The notes: a model not told the origin generated them from the letters alone. Counted from the first letter of the stretch, positions 1-6,786 are shown. The stretch: DNA of 7,580 bases from an uncultured Negativicutes bacterium (GCA_937926555.1 CALAZX010000156.1:1-7580), one strand, 5' to 3'. Numbers and translations: made by a program.

Positions 1-269
1 CGGATGGCCGTGGTGGCCTGGACCCGGCATTTCTCCACGCCGTAGCCCTCCATCAGCTCCTTGAAGCCCTGGAGCACCTGGCAGATTTCCTCCACCATAG
101 GGAAGGGGATGATCTTGTTCTTGAAAGCCTCCTCACCCAGCCGGATGGGATAATCGCACCGCTCCACCAGTTTCCAGCGTTTCAGGCTCCGGTACTCCAG
201 AATCTGCATCCGGATCATCTCGGAACCCAGATGCACCGCTGCGAACGTGGTATATGTTTTTCGTCTCAT
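1..269 (-). CDS. Ppx/GppA-like protein, N-terminal part (runs off window)
   Basis: Only the first 89 codons are present; the gene continues past the left edge. The translation starts MRRKTYTTFAAVHLGSEM and ends with VQATTAIR. It follows the N-terminal half of the first actin-like domain of Ppx/GppA phosphatases: a first beta strand with a glycine-serine loop, then LVERCDYPIRLGEEAF, a helix around residues 55-75, and the ATTAIR strand that matches ATAAIR in the neighbouring plus-strand paralogue. The usual DxGSNS phosphate loop reads HLGSEM here, so the acidic residue and the Asn-Ser pair are replaced; catalysis may be altered or lost. The ATG at 267-269 is preceded by a purine-rich AGAGGTGGAGA about 6 nt upstream, which fixes the start. 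It is divergent from the gene at 721. Family membership is fairly secure. Whether it is an enzyme, a regulator or a polyphosphate-binding protein cannot be told from this fragment. Confidence 0.8.
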   Translation of the reverse strand, partial: MRRKTYTTFAAVHLGSEMIRMQILEYRSLKRWKLVERCDYPIRLGEEAFKNKIIPFPMVEEICQVLQGFKELMEGYGVEKCRVQATTAI

Positions 270-367
270 CGCGTTCTCCACCTCTCATCACCGGGTCAGC
301 GCCATATGCAGGGCGCGGCAGGTCGTGCCGCCGCTTCTTCGATACCCGTCGGGCCCGGCATACACTT

Positions 368-441
368 CTGTCACCGGCAGCTCCGTCATCCCCCGCGCTG
401 TCATCTCCATGACAGGCTTCTGTCATAAATCCGCGTCTCAT
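368..441 (+). promoter_or_regulatory. Cluster of CTGTCAT repeats (Pho-box-like half-sites)
   Basis: Near-identical 7-mers occur on the plus strand: CTGTCAC (368-374), CCGTCAT (383-389), CTGTCAT (398-404), CTGTCAT (420-426) and a weak GTCTCAT (435-441). An inverted copy, ATGACAG, lies at 409-415. The copies at 398, 409 and 420 fall on an exact 11-bp period, and the others are 15 bp apart. Known background: the enterobacterial Pho box is a tandem of CTGTCAT-type 7-mers separated by 4 AT-rich bases. The stretch 420-430, CTGTCATAAAT, matches one unit plus spacer exactly, but the next unit (431-437) matches poorly. The position between two Ppx/GppA genes makes phosphate control plausible. Binding by a PhoB/PhoP-type regulator is inference. 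Confidence 0.45.
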
Positions 442-452
442 ACCCGTATAAG
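420..452 (+). promoter_or_regulatory. Possible Pho-type promoter, -10 TATAAG
   Basis: TATAAG at 447-452 matches the -10 consensus at five of six positions. It starts 10 bp after the end of the 18-bp window 420-437, which is where a Pho box sits relative to -10 in enterobacterial Pho promoters, where it replaces the -35. No good -35 hexamer is present. Transcription would start near 459 and run rightward toward the terminator at 545-569. The evidence is spacing and sequence only. Confidence 0.3.
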
Positions 453-544
453 ATTAAATTTCGACACGGAGCCCTGGAAATCCTTGTATCCGGCCCTTTC
501 CCCCTGTAAAATTTCCGTGAGGTTTCTGTTAAAAAATCATTAAC

Positions 545-569
545 CCCTCCGGGGAAGGAGGGATTTTTT
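545..569 (+). terminator. Intrinsic terminator in the divergent intergenic region
   Basis: CCCTCC (545-550) and GGAGGG (557-562) form a six-pair GC-rich stem around a GGGGAA loop, followed by A and six T (564-569). No plus-strand gene lies upstream in the window, so it would end either a short transcript from near 459 or stray transcription, and it insulates the promoter just downstream. The stem is short, so its efficiency is uncertain. Confidence 0.5.
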
Positions 570-578
570 CCCCGTCCG

Positions 579-587
579 TGCTATAAT
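579..587 (+). promoter_or_regulatory. Extended -10 promoter for the ppx-type gene
   Basis: TGCTATAAT is a perfect extended -10 element (TGnTATAAT) with the hexamer at 582-587. No recognisable -35 lies 16-18 bp upstream, where the terminator stem sits; extended -10 promoters can work without one. The expected start near 594 gives a leader of about 127 nt before the ATG at 721. Confidence 0.6.
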
Positions 588-633
588 AGAGAATATATAG
601 TATAGTCCCAAGAGGAAGTACACGATTTGATAA

Positions 634-649
634 CCGGAGACGTCTCCGG
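634..649. repeat. 16-bp perfect palindrome in the ppx leader
   Basis: CCGGAGACGTCTCCGG is perfectly self-complementary with no spacer. It lies about 40-55 nt downstream of the predicted start and 72 nt before the start codon. As DNA it could be an operator for a dimeric repressor. As RNA it could fold to a six-pair stem with an ACGT loop. No T tract follows, so it is not an intrinsic terminator. Confidence 0.5.
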
Positions 650-720
650 CCTTACCATGACGGAACCGCCGCCTGTCCGCGGAGGGCCGTCACGTTTCAG
701 AGAGAGAACGGGGTACTACT

Positions 721-2247
721 ATGCAGAGAATAGCAATCATCGATATCGGCTCCAACTCGGCACGCCTTGTGATCAGCCATATCTACAAGAACGGATCCTA
801 CAACATGGTGTTCAACCAGAAGGAGAGCCTGCGTCTGAGCCAGAAGCTGGACCGGCAGGGGAACCTGTCCGAGGAGGCTTTCCGGGACACCCTGAAGACC
901 ATGAACGCCTTCGCTTTCATGTGCCGGCAGTTCAGCGTGGACAAGATCATCGCCGTGGCCACCGCCGCCATCCGTAACGCGGGGAACGGCCAGGAGCTCA
1001 TCCGCCGGGTGGTGGAGGAGAGCGGCATCCAGCTCCACATCATCGCCGGCAACACCGAGGCCTACTTCAGCTATCTGGGCGTGATCAACACCCTGGATGT
1101 GGAAGACGGCATCATCTTCGACCTGGGCGGCGGTTCCACGGAGCTGGTCCTCTTCAAGGACCGGAAACTGGTGGACGCCATCTCCATCCCCCTGGGCGCC
1201 GTGAACACCACCGACATGTTCAACACCAGGGACACCCTGCCGCTGAACGTGCTCAGCGACCTGAATTTCTTCGTCACCACACGGATGGCGAAATATCCCT
1301 GGCTGAAGCAGAACAAGCTGCCCCTCATCGGGGTCGGCGGCACGGCCCGTACCGTGGCCAAGATGATCCAGAAGACGCGGAAATATCCCTCTTCCCGGAT
1401 CCACAACTACATCTATACCGTCCAGAGTTTCCGCAACCTGTTCAAGAAACTCCGGACCACCGACCTGGAGAGCCGGAAGAAAGTCCCCGGCCTCAGCAGC
1501 GCCCGTGCCGATATCATCCTGGCAGGCCTGGCCATCATCGCCAGCCTCCTGGATTTCACCGGCAGCAAGCGGATCATCACCTCGGGCTGCGGTGTCCGCG
1601 AAGGTCTTTTCTTCGACTACTACGCCCGTCTGAAGAACGTGCCCCTGATCTCCGGCGACATCCTGGAGACCAGCACCCGGAACGTCCTGCGGCTCTACAC
1701 CGCGGACCCCACCCACGCCGAGCGGGTGGCGGAGCTGGCCCTGAAGATGTTCGACGGCTGGGCGCCGCTCCACGGGCTGACACGGCGGCACCGGAAACTG
1801 CTCCATACCGCCGCCCTGCTCCACGACATCGGCATCACCATCAACTACTACAGCCATGCCCGCCACAGCGCCTATATGATCCTCAACGGCAAGCTGTTCG
1901 GCCTGACCCATGGGGAGCAGATGATGGCTGCTGCCATCGCCGGCTGGCATAACGGCGTGAACAAGGGCTACTTCAAGAACCACGCCTACCGGGCCCTGGT
2001 GAAGGAGGACGAGTGGAAGATCGTGAACAAGCTGGCCCTCTTCGTGGCCCTGGCCGAGAGCCTGGACTACACCCAGAGCAACGCCATCCTCTCCATCGAG
2101 GCCCTGCTGGAGAAGAAGAAAGCCGTGCTGGAGCTGAACGCCGAGGGCATCCCCTCCATCGAGCAGCACCAGCTGGACCTGAACAAACCCTGGTTCCTGA
2201 AGAACTTCAGCGTGGAGCTGGAGACACGGCTGAAACAGCCTGAATAA
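721..2247 (+). CDS. ppx: Exopolyphosphatase / Ppx-GppA family phosphatase with C-terminal HD domain
   Basis: This 508-residue cytoplasmic protein has the full Ppx/GppA layout. DIGSNS (residues 8-13) is the first phosphate loop. Glu113 in NTEAYFSYLG sits where the catalytic glutamate of the family lies. DLGGGSTE (134-141) is the second phosphate loop, and GVGGTART (204-211) and SGCGVREGL (288-296) complete the actin-like fold. An HD-type helical domain follows, with His332, the HD pair at 368-369 (LLHDIG) and further histidines at 379 and 382. Known for the family: stepwise release of phosphate from polyphosphate, or hydrolysis of pppGpp to ppGpp. The length (about 510) equals E. coli Ppx, but GppA is close in size and sequence alone does not separate the two activities. 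The ATG at 721 is the only usable in-frame start, since a stop lies at 658-660; its Shine-Dalgarno is weak (CGGGG about 7 nt upstream). The gene stands alone, divergent from another Ppx-like gene and convergent with the DUF4127 gene. Confidence 0.9.
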   Translation: MQRIAIIDIGSNSARLVISHIYKNGSYNMVFNQKESLRLSQKLDRQGNLSEEAFRDTLKTMNAFAFMCRQFSVDKIIAVATAAIRNAGNGQELIRRVVEESGIQLHIIAGNTEAYFSYLGVINTLDVEDGIIFDLGGGSTELVLFKDRKLVDAISIPLGAVNTTDMFNTRDTLPLNVLSDLNFFVTTRMAKYPWLKQNKLPLIGVGGTARTVAKMIQKTRKYPSSRIHNYIYTVQSFRNLFKKLRTTDLESRKKVPGLSSARADIILAGLAIIASLLDFTGSKRIITSGCGVREGLFFDYYARLKNVPLISGDILETSTRNVLRLYTADPTHAERVAELALKMFDGWAPLHGLTRRHRKLLHTAALLHDIGITINYYSHARHSAYMILNGKLFGLTHGEQMMAAAIAGWHNGVNKGYFKNHAYRALVKEDEWKIVNKLALFVALAESLDYTQSNAILSIEALLEKKKAVLELNAEGIPSIEQHQLDLNKPWFLKNFSVELETRLKQPE

Positions 2248-2294
2248 GAGAACAGAGACAATGGCGGCCACCACAGCTGCCCCGGCAATAAAAC

Positions 2295-2330
2295 AAACCG
2301 GACGGATTCCACACGGACCGTCCGGTTTTT
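2295..2330. terminator. Bidirectional intrinsic terminator between convergent genes
   Basis: AAACCGGACGG (2295-2305) pairs perfectly with CCGTCCGGTTT (2318-2328) around a 12-nt loop. The plus strand continues in T (2326-2330), ending the Ppx gene 48 nt after its stop. On the minus strand the stem is followed by TTTGTTTTATT, ending the DUF4127 gene. One hairpin serves both. Confidence 0.85.
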
Positions 2331-2370
2331 CTATGCCTTTTTTCAGTTTTATTTTTTCAGTTTTAACGTC

Positions 2371-4083
2371 TCACCGGGCCGTCCCTTCGATACGGGCCCG
2401 CTCCGCAGCCGCCGCTTCCTGCTGGGCCGCAGCTCTGGCCTGCTCCTCCGCGGCGATCTTCTCCTGATGCTTCCGGATCGCTTCCGCCTCGGCTTTCTTC
2501 CGTTCCGCCAGGATCGGTTTCAGCACCGGTTCCACTTCGAACATCCGGTGCCAGGGCAGAGTGAAGCCGTACTGGTCCACCACGGGACCCATCACGGGCT
2601 CCGCCACTTTGTACATGGCCTGTGTGATCCGCTCCTCCACGCCGGGAAGCTGTTTCCGGTCAAAGCCGGAGTTGGGCAGGTAGTTGGGCCAGATATAGGT
2701 CTGGTACACTTCGCCACGGGCGTTGGCCTGGTAGGCCCAGTCATCCAGATAGCGCACCGTCAGCAGGCGGTCCTTGGCCTCCTCCGTCATGTAGGGGGAC
2801 AGGACGCCCTGTCCTAGTGCGAAGCCCAGCGCGTTGCCCGCCGTGTTCCAGCCGCCGTAGGCAGCCAGGTCCCAGGCGATGCCGTCACGGAACAGCCCTT
2901 TCACCAGGGCGTTGTCCGCGCCGTTGCCGTATTTGATGTCCGCCACGATGACCTTCCGTCCCCGGTCCAGGTCTTTCATGACCCCGTCCAGGAACACCCG
3001 GTCATTCTCCGTCAGCACCCCGTTGTTGGCGGCGTTCCCCGCCTCCAGGGTCACTCCGTTGTAGGGCGTGTTCACCTTCAGCTGGAAATCCGCCCGGTCC
3101 GCTTCGGGAACCGGGTAGCAGCCGGCGGCGAAGATATGCTCCCGGGCCGATACGGCGACCGGGTCGTCCTCATAGGTGGGCACCGTCTCCCCGCCCTTGC
3201 CCGGCGCGTAGGAGGTGTGCACGAAAGGCGTCACGTACATCAGCTTGTTGGCCGCTCTCGTCAGGAGCAGCAGCCCCAGCTGGTCCGCCCCGGAAAAGAA
3301 ACGGATTTTCTCTTTCGGCAGCTCGCTGACCAGCGTCGCCATGTGCCGGGCCTCCTTGTGGGCCTGGGACAGCGGCGCCGTGTCGTCACGGCCGATGAGC
3401 AGGTAGTCGAAATTGTTGCTCTCCACGCCATGGAGCAGCAGCTCCGTGGCCTTGATGTTCATCTTGCGGCGGCGGTAGAAATCCTGCTCGATGTCCGCGG
3501 GAATCTCCCGGTTCAGCATCTGCAGCTCTTTCCGCTCCTTGGCGCTCAGCTTGCCCAGGTCCTGCTTGTCCCGCAGCGCTCCCTGCCGGAACAGCTTCGG
3601 CCCCCACTGGGCGTAGTACACCGGCTCCACCGGCGCGCTGCTGGCCCTGGGGGAGCGCATGATGGTCACGAACACATAGACGTCCGGATTGCCGCTTTTG
3701 TTCTTCAGGCTGAGGATCCGCTCCGCCCGGCTGGACAGCACGGACTTGTCGAAATGATGGGTCCGGGAGTCCACCAGACCGCCGTAGAGCAGCGCGTCAC
3801 CGCTGGCCACCACAGCCACGGATTCCGGCGCCTTCTCCTCCAGCCACTCCAGCAGGGCGTCCGCCTTGCCGTTCCGGTTGTTGGAGGAGAGCAGCTCCTC
3901 CGGCGGCAGCAGGATATCCCATCCCGCCGCGCGCATGGTCTCCACCGTATAGGCGGAGGACACCGGCCGCGTATCCAGCGGCACGAAGATCATCGTCCCC
4001 CGGGGAATCACCGGGGCGGCCGTAGCCACGCTTCCCAGAAGCACGCTGCCCGCCAGTACCAGTCCTGCCAATTTTTTACCCAT
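2371..4083 (-). CDS. Exported DUF4127 family protein, function unknown
   Basis: This is a 570-residue protein. An N-terminal signal peptide (MGKKLAGLVLAGSVLLGSVATA, cleavage near residue 22) points to export. The mature part has conserved-looking blocks I associate with DUF4127: PLDTRPV (35-41), SGDALLYGGLVDSR (94-107), TIMRSPR (140-146), GRDDTAPLSQAHKEAR (231-246), GADQLGLLLLTR (265-276), ADIKYGNGADN (381-391) and YGGWNTAGNALG (409-420). No enzymatic activity is established for the family as far as I know; the many conserved Asp, Arg and Asn residues would fit a hydrolase or binding protein, but that is a guess. Residues 525-570 form an Ala/Glu/Lys/Arg-rich, probably helical tail. A GTG nine bases upstream would add three residues, but the only Shine-Dalgarno (AGGA, 4094-4097) is 1 nt from it and 10 nt from the ATG, so I chose the ATG. 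It is a single gene, downstream of and separated from the ABC operon by a terminator. Confidence 0.85.
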   Translation of the reverse strand: MGKKLAGLVLAGSVLLGSVATAAPVIPRGTMIFVPLDTRPVSSAYTVETMRAAGWDILLPPEELLSSNNRNGKADALLEWLEEKAPESVAVVASGDALLYGGLVDSRTHHFDKSVLSSRAERILSLKNKSGNPDVYVFVTIMRSPRASSAPVEPVYYAQWGPKLFRQGALRDKQDLGKLSAKERKELQMLNREIPADIEQDFYRRRKMNIKATELLLHGVESNNFDYLLIGRDDTAPLSQAHKEARHMATLVSELPKEKIRFFSGADQLGLLLLTRAANKLMYVTPFVHTSYAPGKGGETVPTYEDDPVAVSAREHIFAAGCYPVPEADRADFQLKVNTPYNGVTLEAGNAANNGVLTENDRVFLDGVMKDLDRGRKVIVADIKYGNGADNALVKGLFRDGIAWDLAAYGGWNTAGNALGFALGQGVLSPYMTEEAKDRLLTVRYLDDWAYQANARGEVYQTYIWPNYLPNSGFDRKQLPGVEERITQAMYKVAEPVMGPVVDQYGFTLPWHRMFEVEPVLKPILAERKKAEAEAIRKHQEKIAAEEQARAAAQQEAAAAERARIEGTAR

Positions 4084-4093
4084 ATATGTCACA

Positions 4094-4097
4094 TCCT
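4094..4097 (-). promoter_or_regulatory. RBS deciding the DUF4127 start
   Basis: On the minus strand AGGA is followed by TGTGACATAT and then ATG. The 10-nt gap suits the ATG at 4081-4083, while the in-frame GTG at 4090-4092 is too close to be used with it. Confidence 0.5.
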
Positions 4098-4151
4098 ATG
4101 CTGTATTGACTCTTCTTCCGTCTTCTCTTTCTCTCAGAAAAACTTCCGTTA

Positions 4152-4157
4152 TTTATA
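4152..4157 (-). promoter_or_regulatory. Possible -10 element for the DUF4127 gene
   Basis: The minus strand reads TATAAA within the only AT-rich patch between the upstream terminator and the gene. No convincing -35 lies 16-18 bp further upstream, so this is a weak call. It would give a leader of about 60 nt. Confidence 0.3.
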
Positions 4158-4205
4158 TATTCGCACTTCATCCTCTTTTATCCTTCATTTGCCGGAGATT
4201 CGCGC

Positions 4206-4236
4206 AAAAAAAGACGGCTCCCCGGAGGGAACCGTC
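4206..4236 (-). terminator. Terminator of the amino-acid ABC operon
   Basis: On the minus strand GACGGTTCCC (4236-4227) pairs with GGGAGCCGTC (4222-4213) around a four-base loop, with one G-U pair, and is followed directly by seven T (4212-4206). It lies 32 nt after the ATPase stop codon. Confidence 0.9.
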
Positions 4237-4267
4237 CTCTGTTCTCTTTTCAGCCCGCCGCGCCGTG

Positions 4268-5053
4268 TCAGTCCTCAGGCAGCTTGTCCGCCGCCACGGG
4301 CTCCGTGGCCATCTGGAACCGGCCCAGGAAATCCCTGGTGCGCTGGTTCTTGGCGTGGCCGAAAATCTCCTGGGGAGTACCTTTCTCCGCCACCACGCCC
4401 TGGTCGATGAAGATCACCTGGCTGGATACGTCCCGGGCGAAAGCCATTTCGTGGGTCACCACCACCATGGTGAGGCCCTGGGAGGCCAGTTTCCGCATGA
4501 CCAGCAGCACCTCGCCCACCATCTCGGGGTCCAGTGCGGAGGTGGGCTCGTCCATGAGCAGCACCTCTGGCTCCAGGGTCAGTGCACGGGCGATGGCCAC
4601 ACGCTGTTTCTGGCCGCCGGAGAGCTGGCTGGGTTTGGCGTTGATATAGCCGGACATCCCCACGTTCTCCAGGAACTTCATGGCCTTCTTCTCGGCGTCC
4701 AGCCGGTCCATCCCCAGCACCTTGATGGGGCCCACGGTGCAGTTCTCCAGCACCGTCAGGTTGTTGAACAGGTTGAACTGCTGGAACACCATGCCCACCT
4801 TCGTCCGGTACATGGGCATGTTCTTGAAGGCTTCCTTCACCGGCTTGCCTTTGTAGAGGATGGTGCCGTCGGTGGGCTCCTCCAGGTAGTTGATGCAGCG
4901 GATCATGGTGGACTTGCCGGAGCCGGAAGGCCCGATGATGCACACCACGTCGCCTTTATAGACATCCAGGTTCATCCCCTTGAGGATTTCCCGCTGTCCG
5001 AAGTTTTTCTTCAGTCCCTGTACAGACAGGATCAGTTCCTTGTTCTCGCTCAT
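4268..5053 (-). CDS. Polar amino-acid ABC transporter ATP-binding protein (GlnQ type)
   Basis: This 261-residue cytoplasmic ATPase powers uptake by the adjacent permease. All nucleotide-binding motifs are intact: Walker A GPSGSGKST (41-49), Q-loop FQQFNLF (90-96), signature LSGGQ (144-148), Walker B VLLMDEP (164-170), D-loop SALD (172-175) and the switch histidine in VVTHEMAFA (His201). The MVFQQFNLF stretch and overall length of about 240-260 are typical of the polar amino-acid uptake family (GlnQ/HisP). The ATG overlaps the permease stop by four bases (ATGA on the minus strand), implying translational coupling, and has its own AAAGGA 8 nt upstream. A short C-terminal tail rich in Pro, Ala and Glu extends past residue 245. 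The family call is secure; the transported amino acid is unknown. Confidence 0.95.
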   Translation of the reverse strand: MSENKELILSVQGLKKNFGQREILKGMNLDVYKGDVVCIIGPSGSGKSTMIRCINYLEEPTDGTILYKGKPVKEAFKNMPMYRTKVGMVFQQFNLFNNLTVLENCTVGPIKVLGMDRLDAEKKAMKFLENVGMSGYINAKPSQLSGGQKQRVAIARALTLEPEVLLMDEPTSALDPEMVGEVLLVMRKLASQGLTMVVVTHEMAFARDVSSQVIFIDQGVVAEKGTPQEIFGHAKNQRTRDFLGRFQMATEPVAADKLPED

Positions 5054-5853
5054 TTTCTACGTCCTTTCTTCACCATTTGCAGGGGATATTCCGTGCAGGG
5101 ATCCACCAGGGGATCGTATTCCACCATCTGATAGTCGGAAGGTCCGTCCATCTTCTTCTCCCACCACCGGAGCAGCCGGGAAGCGGTGAAGGTCATGATG
5201 AAGTAGATCACGCAGGTGATGAAGAAGATCTCGAAGTACTTGTAGTAGACGCCGGCGGCGGATTTGGACGCGAAGTACAGCTCCGTCACCGAGATCACGT
5301 TCAGCACCGAGGTGTCCTTGATGTTGATGATCAGATTGTTACCGATCTGGGGCATGATGTTGCGCACGGCCTGGGGCATCACGATGTACCGCATGGCCTG
5401 GAAGTGGTTCATGCCGATGGCGATGGCCGCCTCTTTCTGGCCGTCGTCAATGGATTCGATACCGCCGCGGATGGTCTCCGCCATGTAGGCGCCGGTGTTG
5501 ATGGACACCACGAAAAGACCCGCGAACAGCGGCGACATGTCAATCTCGAAAAGGCTCATGGCGCCGTAGTAGACCACCATTGCCTGCACAATCATAGGGG
5601 TGCCGCGGAAAATCTCCACATAGGCGCTGAGCAGCTTCTTCAGCACTTTCATGCAGATCCGTTTCACCAGTCCGTCATCCTCTTCGGTGGGCATGGTCTG
5701 CAGAACCCCCACCACCAGGCCGATGACACAGCCTGCCAGGGTGCCGATGATAGCCAGCAGCAGGGTGACGCCGGCGCCTTTCAGCAACACGCCGCCGTAT
5801 TGCTGCAGCAGAAATACCACCCATTGGAAAAATGTCTCGGGCAAATGTCCCAT
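5050..5853 (-). CDS. Polar amino-acid ABC transporter permease (GlnP/HisM type)
   Basis: This 267-residue inner-membrane protein forms the transport channel, presumably as a homodimer because it is the only permease gene in the operon. Hydrophobic segments lie near residues 26-50, 84-100, 107-125, 180-196 and 207-227. The EAA loop that contacts the ATPase is clear at about 128-168: GGIESIDDGQKEAAIAIG followed by RYIVMPQAVRNIMP. VEIFRGTPMIVQ (79-90) is the family's usual motif after the first helix. The ATG follows GAGGTG by 6 nt. After the last helix there is a hydrophilic tail of about 35 residues ending KKGRRK, somewhat longer than is usual for permeases of 215-240 residues. It is 84 nt downstream of the binding-protein stop, with a hairpin in the gap, and overlaps the ATPase start. 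Confidence 0.95.
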   Translation of the reverse strand: MGHLPETFFQWVVFLLQQYGGVLLKGAGVTLLLAIIGTLAGCVIGLVVGVLQTMPTEEDDGLVKRICMKVLKKLLSAYVEIFRGTPMIVQAMVVYYGAMSLFEIDMSPLFAGLFVVSINTGAYMAETIRGGIESIDDGQKEAAIAIGMNHFQAMRYIVMPQAVRNIMPQIGNNLIINIKDTSVLNVISVTELYFASKSAAGVYYKYFEIFFITCVIYFIMTFTASRLLRWWEKKMDGPSDYQMVEYDPLVDPCTEYPLQMVKKGRRK

Positions 5854-5870
5854 TCTCTACACCTCGTCCT

Positions 5871-5907
5871 AAAAAATGATACGGGACAGCGTGTTATGCC
5901 GTCCCGT
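5871..5907 (-). terminator. Attenuator-like terminator between binding-protein and permease genes
   Basis: On the minus strand ACGGGACGGC (5907-5898) pairs with GCTGTCCCGT (5890-5881) through ten pairs including one G-U, with a seven-base loop. After ATCA come six T (5876-5871). The four-base offset of the T tract should make it leaky. The ribosome site of the permease begins immediately after. Such a partial terminator would give more binding protein than channel protein, a common arrangement in these importers. Confidence 0.65.
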
Positions 5908-5937
5908 AGTGTTCTTGCCTGTTGTCAGCCTGCCGGA

Positions 5938-6786
5938 TTATTTCTGGGCCAGCGGCTGGATCTTGATAGCCTCGTCCATGATCTTGTTGAAGTCAGCCTC
6001 GGTCATGCCGCCCAGCACTTTGTCCAGGGCCTCGGTCAGCTCTTTGTTGCCTTTCTTCACGGCAATGCCGATCTCAACATCCTCGCGGGAGGTCTTGAAT
6101 CCCTTGTCGTCGGCGAACTGCAGCATCTTCAGATCCGGGTTGGCGAAGACAGCAGCTTTGGCCGTGGGGATATCGCAGACAATCAGATTGCACTTGCCGC
6201 TGCGCAGAGCCACAATCATGCCGGGAACATTGTCGATAGCCGGCAGTTTCTGCACATCGGGAACCTGGTCGATCTGGTCGTACCAGATGGTGTTCAGCTG
6301 AGAGGTCGCCACAGCGCCTTTCAGGTCGGCCACACTCTTGGCGTTGGCATAGGGTCCGTCCGCTTTCACCAGAGCCACTACGGATGCGTAGTAGTACGGT
6401 TTGGTGAAGTCAACAGACTGTTTGCGCTTGCTGGTGATGGACATGCCGGCGATAGCCGCGTCGATCTTGCCGCTCACCACTGCCGGAGCCAGTCCGTCCC
6501 ATTCCATCTTGTACACTTCCAGCTTGGCGCCCATGGAATCGGCCAGTTTCTTGGCGATCATCACGTCGTAGCCGTTGGCGTACTCGTTGGAGCCGGCGAT
6601 TTTCACAGCGCCGTTGTCAGCACTGGTCTGGGACCAGTTGTAGGGTGCATAGGCGCATTCCATGCCGACTTTGAAGACTTTCTCTTTCTTGTCCTTGTCG
6701 CCACCGCCGCCACAGCCTGCCGCCACAATCATCAGTGCCATCATGCCCATGCAGATGGCTGCTTTTACCAGTTTTCTCAAATTCAT
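5938..6786 (-). CDS. Amino-acid ABC transporter substrate-binding lipoprotein (SBP family 3)
   Basis: This 282-residue secreted lipoprotein captures an amino acid and delivers it to the permease. The signal peptide ends in IVAAGC with the lipid-modified cysteine at residue 25, then a GGGG linker and a charged stretch. The two-lobed domain follows: YAPYNW (46-51), YDVMIAKKLADSMG (73-86) and the family 3 signature GKIDAAIAGMSITSKR (106-121) with VDFTKPYYYAS after it. Arg121 is placed to bind the alpha-carboxylate and Asp205 (VCDIPTAKA) the alpha-amino group, as in characterised family members. An upstream in-frame ATG at 6805-6807 lacks a ribosome site; GAGGGGAG at 6798-6805 precedes the ATG at 6784-6786 by 11 nt, so the shorter start is chosen. 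It is the first gene of the operon. Ligand specificity (Gln, Arg, Cys, His and others) cannot be read from sequence. Confidence 0.93.
   Translation of the reverse strand: MNLRKLVKAAICMGMMALMIVAAGCGGGGDKDKKEKVFKVGMECAYAPYNWSQTSADNGAVKIAGSNEYANGYDVMIAKKLADSMGAKLEVYKMEWDGLAPAVVSGKIDAAIAGMSITSKRKQSVDFTKPYYYASVVALVKADGPYANAKSVADLKGAVATSQLNTIWYDQIDQVPDVQKLPAIDNVPGMIVALRSGKCNLIVCDIPTAKAAVFANPDLKMLQFADDKGFKTSREDVEIGIAVKKGNKELTEALDKVLGGMTEADFNKIMDEAIKIQPLAQK

Noticed and set aside
133..441. 102-codon minus-strand frame overlapping the first gene
   Set aside because: It is in a different frame from the Ppx-like N-terminus, which has both homology and a ribosome site; its N-terminal half crosses the CTGTCAT repeats.
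483..510. Minus-strand TTTACA and TACAAG with a 16-bp gap as a promoter for the first gene
   Set aside because: Matches are only moderate and the start would leave a leader of over 200 nt; too weak to list as a feature.
627..977. TTG-initiated reading frame with GAGGAAG 8 nt upstream, overlapping the ppx start in another frame
   Set aside because: The ribosome-like site is good, but most of the frame lies inside ppx, the product is Pro/Gly/Arg-rich with no recognisable domain, and codon-phase composition belongs to ppx.
697..2274. Long 525-codon minus-strand frame opposite ppx
   Set aside because: It is an antisense shadow of a GC-rich gene: the product is rich in Val, Gly, His, Gln and Leu with no domain, while the plus strand encodes a full Ppx/GppA protein.
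3136..5131. Plus-strand frames of 424 and 341 codons opposite the DUF4127 and ATPase genes
   Set aside because: Their His/Arg/Gln-rich translations are mirror frames of real genes on the minus strand and lack ribosome sites or motifs.
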